This document shows positions 61,214 through 64,000 of a stretch of DNA of 64,000 nucleotides, one piece after another. Both the position numbers and the translations under genes were made by a program. The notes below the pieces were generated by a model. It did no database searches. It was not told the origin of the DNA and worked only from the letters and a program-made list of their open reading frames with translations. The DNA comes from GW2011-AR15 sp964512765 (GTDB lineage: Archaea > Nanobdellota > Nanobdellia > Woesearchaeales > GW2011-AR15), in assembly GCA_964512765.1 (NCBI GenBank), contig CAZEKF010000002.1, forward strand, positions 62,001-126,000. Reading direction: 5' to 3'. Position 1 is the first letter of the stretch, and every line of letters begins with the position of its first letter.

Positions 61214-61320
61214 AGGAATCAGAGAATTTCATATATAAAACCTGCTTCCTTACTCTCAGCAAGTTTTATAAATAAAAAACTTATTCATTACAGTATAAAA
61301 AAACATAGGGGGTTATTATT

Positions 61321-61616
61321 ATGAAACTAACATTAGCAGATTCAAGGTTATTAAAAGATAGTGTGTCAATTATTTCTGATCTGGTTACTGAAGCAAGATT
61401 TACTGTAACTAAAGATTCAATAGATCTAGTAGCGATGGATCCAGCCAATGTTGCAATGGTTATATTTAAACTGTTAAGTTCAAGTTTCACTGAATACCAA
61501 GTAGAGAAAGAAGTTAAGATTGCTTTAAACTTGAACAATCTGAAACAAGTATTGAAAAGATCAACCGCAAATGACATTGTTACATTGGAACTTGAAGAAA
61601 ATAAGTTTAAGATTGT
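61321..61616 (+). CDS. pcn: PCNA sliding clamp, C-terminus lost in gap
   Basis: The first 98 residues of the DNA polymerase sliding clamp (about 245 in the family) are visible before the N run. The start MKLTLADSRLLKDSVSIISDLVTEARF and the segments DSIDLVAMDPANVAMVIFKL and VALNLNNLKQVLKR-like (here IALNLNNLKQVLKR) are diagnostic of archaeal PCNA. A GGGGG ribosome site is 7-12 nt upstream and TATA-like TTTATAAATAAA is at about 61265-61276. About 440 coding nt must be missing in the 100-N gap, showing that the gap is longer than drawn. Confidence 0.95.
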
Positions 61617-61716
61617 NNNNNNNNNNNNNNNNNNNNNNNNNNNNNNNNNNNNNNNNNNNNNNNNNNNNNNNNNNNNNNNNNNNNNNNNNNNNNNNNNNNN
61701 NNNNNNNNNNNNNNNN
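61617..61716. other. Assembly gap (100 N)
   Basis: A placeholder gap that hides at least the last about 147 codons of PCNA and the start codon of the next gene. Confidence 0.99.
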
Positions 61717-64000
61717 AAAAATACACGAGATTTTATTAGTTATAATATTTTTAAGCTTATTATCTTTTGTTTATGCAGAAGATACAGATGCAGATGGTTT
61801 GGATGATACTTGGGAAATTAATTATTTTACTAACCTTACACAAATAGCAAGCGGTGACCCTGACACTGACTCACTAAATAATCTACAAGAATATAATTAT
61901 AATAGTAGTCCAATCAGCAATGACACTGATCTGGACGGGTATACAGATGGATTGGAAATTTATTACAACACAAATTTAACAGATAATTCCAGTTTTCCAA
62001 CAGGAAGTTTAAACAAAATTACTCTTTTAGAACCTAGCTTTGGTGTTGCTTCGGTATCTGTTTTTAATTTTGTTGTAAGAACAGAAAACGCTTCTGAGTG
62101 TAAATATAGCACGTCACCGCTTAATAAATACGATTCTATTGACAACCCTAACCAAATCTTTTCAACAGAAGATGATTATGATCATAAAATTGAAGAGTTT
62201 ACTCTAAACACTCCTGACAAGTATGAAACATCAATATATGTAATATGTAAAACTAAAGATAATAATTACATTAACGACGGATTTGCTGAAGAAATAAAAT
62301 TGAGTGTTGACCGAACACCGCCTAACATGATATCTTTGATAGCTGACCCTAGCCCAGTCATTGAACGGTTGGAAGTTAAGTTAATAGCTGAGACAGATGA
62401 CAAAACAATATGCAGGTTTAAATCTTCAAACATTACATTAGAAGAACTTGATTCATTGTTTGTTGACATAAACGAATCAGAGTTTCATACAGAAAGTTCT
62501 CAAACATTAACAAAATACACAACTCCAATGATTGAAGATCAAACAGGATATTTATTTTTTGCAGCGTGTATGAACAAAGCGCAATGGTCAGTCATTGACA
62601 TTGTTAGTTTTGAAGTTAATTTATCAGTATCAAACAAAATAACAGAACTTAGTCCAACAGGACATTATAACGAGGACGAAGTTGAGATTAGGGTTATTAC
62701 AAACAAAGATTCAACATGTAAATTCGGGCAAGGATATTTGAACCAGTTTCCTCAAGGCAATGAAAAAGTGCATTTTATACAACAGGAAAATCTTACAGAC
62801 GGGTTTTTTTCACTTCCTGTAATATGCACGTTTAATGATGCGAGCGTGATTGAAACAGTAGTAGAATTTACAGTTGACACAGAACCTCCAACGTCTGTAT
62901 CAATTAAAGCAGATCAAAAAACATGCAACAATGAATCTTTATCAGTCGAGTTTTCAGCCCAGGACAACATTGACATATCCCATTATGTTGTTAAATTACT
63001 TGACTCACTGAACAATGTTTTGTTTAAGAATGAATCTAATTTAACAAGCATTGAATATATTTCAAACAACCTTACACTATCTAAAAAATATTTCTGGGAA
63101 ATTTATGCAGTTGACATTGCAGGTAACCTTGGCCAGGCTAAAAAGAGTTCAGGGACATTAATATTACCAGAAACTGATAAGTTATGCGAAGAAAACCAGC
63201 CGCCAATAGTTAGTTTTGTTTCAAAACTAACTGAAGATGGGATAAAACTTATTTTGAACTGCAAAGATGACAGCGGTACTTGTAAAAGTAAATATTATTC
63301 TGTAATCCGTCCAGAAGAAAGTTGCGAAAATGCAATTTTAAAAAGATATTATTCCCAAGTTTTGATTAAAAACGAATCAAAATTTTGTTTTAATTTAACA
63401 GACAAAAAAGGTTTGAGTATTTTTGACAGTGCTACTGTTAAATACACGGAATGTAGTTCTAATATTACATGTTGTGCAGGTAAACAAGGCCAGGTTTGTC
63501 TAAACAATTGTACAGTTGTTACAGACGTTGACTGTGCAGAGGATAAAATTGATAGTGATAAAGATGGTATTTTAGATAACAAAGAAATAGAGTGTGGGTT
63601 AAACATTAACCTTGCAGATGCGTTGCTTGACTATGACAATGATACTTTAACTAACAAAGAAGAATGTTTAACATATAAAACAAGCATTACTCAAAAAGAT
63701 ACAGACGGCGATGGTTTTGATGATAACATTGAAGTTGAAGAAAGGACAGACCCTAATGACTTTTTAGATTATCCAATAGACGATGACCTTGACACAGATA
63801 ATGACGGGATTACAGATGTCAAAGAAAATGAATGTGGTCTTGACCCTGAAGATCCTGATGATGCAAGTGAAGATAATGATGAAGATGGGTTAACTAATAA
63901 GTATGAGTGTAGGTACGGGACAAACATAAACAAAGAAGATACTGACGGAGACGGCTATAGTGATAAAGTTGAAATAGATAAAAACACTGACCCAAGAAAA
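61717..64000 (+). CDS. Secreted Ca-binding (TSP3-like) surface protein, both ends missing
   Basis: 761 codons are visible (frame from 61718). It begins inside or near a signal peptide (ILLVIIFLSLLSFVYAEDTD), so only a few codons are missing at the 5' end. TSP type 3-like repeats at the start (DTDADGLDDTWE, DPDTDSLNNLQE, DTDLDGYTDGLE) are followed by several Ig-like beta domains with paired Cys, a Cys-rich module (CCAGKQGQVCLNNC) and a second run of Asp-rich TSP3-like repeats to the window end (DTDGDGFDD, DTDNDGITD, DNDEDGLTN). Such repeats bind calcium and form rigid stalks. Continues beyond 64000. Confidence 0.85.

Noticed and set aside
61321..61806. PCNA read through the third gap into a 29-residue tail
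   Set aside because: The tail is out of frame with the surface protein that follows and unlike PCNA; the remaining PCNA must lie in the missing sequence.
1..64000. CRISPR arrays, cas genes, insertion sequences, integrase or prophage genes
   Set aside because: No regularly spaced direct repeats with unique spacers, no transposase or integrase motifs and no phage structural genes were seen, despite the CARF-like protein and the att-like tRNA tail duplications.

Overview
The window is AT-rich archaeal DNA, most likely from a DPANN-type archaeon (Woesearchaeota/Pacearchaeota-like; this lineage is an inference). Archaeal markers are GatE, an archaeal ATP-dependent DNA ligase, PCNA, the MBF1-type regulator, an archaeal RNase J, an Ogg2-type glycosylase, PGF-pre-PGF surface proteins, TATA-box promoters with many leaderless starts, intron-containing tRNA genes and a C/D-box sRNA. 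A bacterial-type GyrA is also present. Three runs of exactly 100 N (15630-15729, 17178-17277, 61617-61716) are scaffold gaps, so this looks like an assembled draft or metagenome genome, and genes at the gaps are partial.

Layout. 1-20 kb is mainly housekeeping: a membrane protein cut by the window edge, a structured RNA, a Dus enzyme, GatE with a lipoprotein, a radical SAM/SPASM enzyme, an orphan HNH-associated-repeat protein, DNA ligase, a HAD hydrolase, an intron-containing tRNA-Thr, a methyltransferase, a CARF-like protein coupled to an SLC13/TrkA_C permease, a three-gene pilin-like operon, a second small structured RNA, gap-interrupted surface proteins, a site-2-type protease fragment and CTP synthase. 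20-28 kb holds two large secreted proteins, a subtilase with a CUB-like insertion and an Fn3/Ig-like protein, both with PGF-pre-PGF domains. 28-32 kb has MBF1, a THUMP methyltransferase and GyrA. 32-43 kb is a regulator and export region: tandem-Lrp regulator, then PadR-ABC ATPase-CARDB-like protein-two MacB permeases, then secreted metallopeptidase and cysteine-rich proteins. 43-47.5 kb has a winged-helix protein, a C/D sRNA joined to a doubly interrupted tRNA-Arg, Ogg, a PMT/ArnT-like glycosyltransferase and a tRNA-Leu with a T-loop intron. 47.5-58.7 kb is a minus-strand block of three surface proteins (344, 1742 and 1638 residues). 58.7-64 kb has RNase J, an unknown protein, the start of PCNA and a Ca-binding (TSP3-like) surface protein cut by the window end.

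Themes. (1) Cell surface: about a third of the window encodes secreted or anchored proteins. Seven carry an N-terminal Lys-x-Gln plus hydrophobic core like class III (prepilin) signals, including a 1638-residue phosphoesterase protein. (2) RNA biology: all three tRNA genes contain introns (at 37/38; at 30/31 and 37/38; at 59/60), all with recognisable bulge-helix-bulge geometry. (3) The most unusual signal is a roughly 91-93 bp structured element found directly downstream of two different tRNAs. Each copy ends with a duplicate of the 3' end of its own tRNA, and the two copies share hairpins with compensatory changes. I could not match it to a known element class. (4) Several regulator genes have perfect inverted repeats at their own promoters, suggesting autoregulation.
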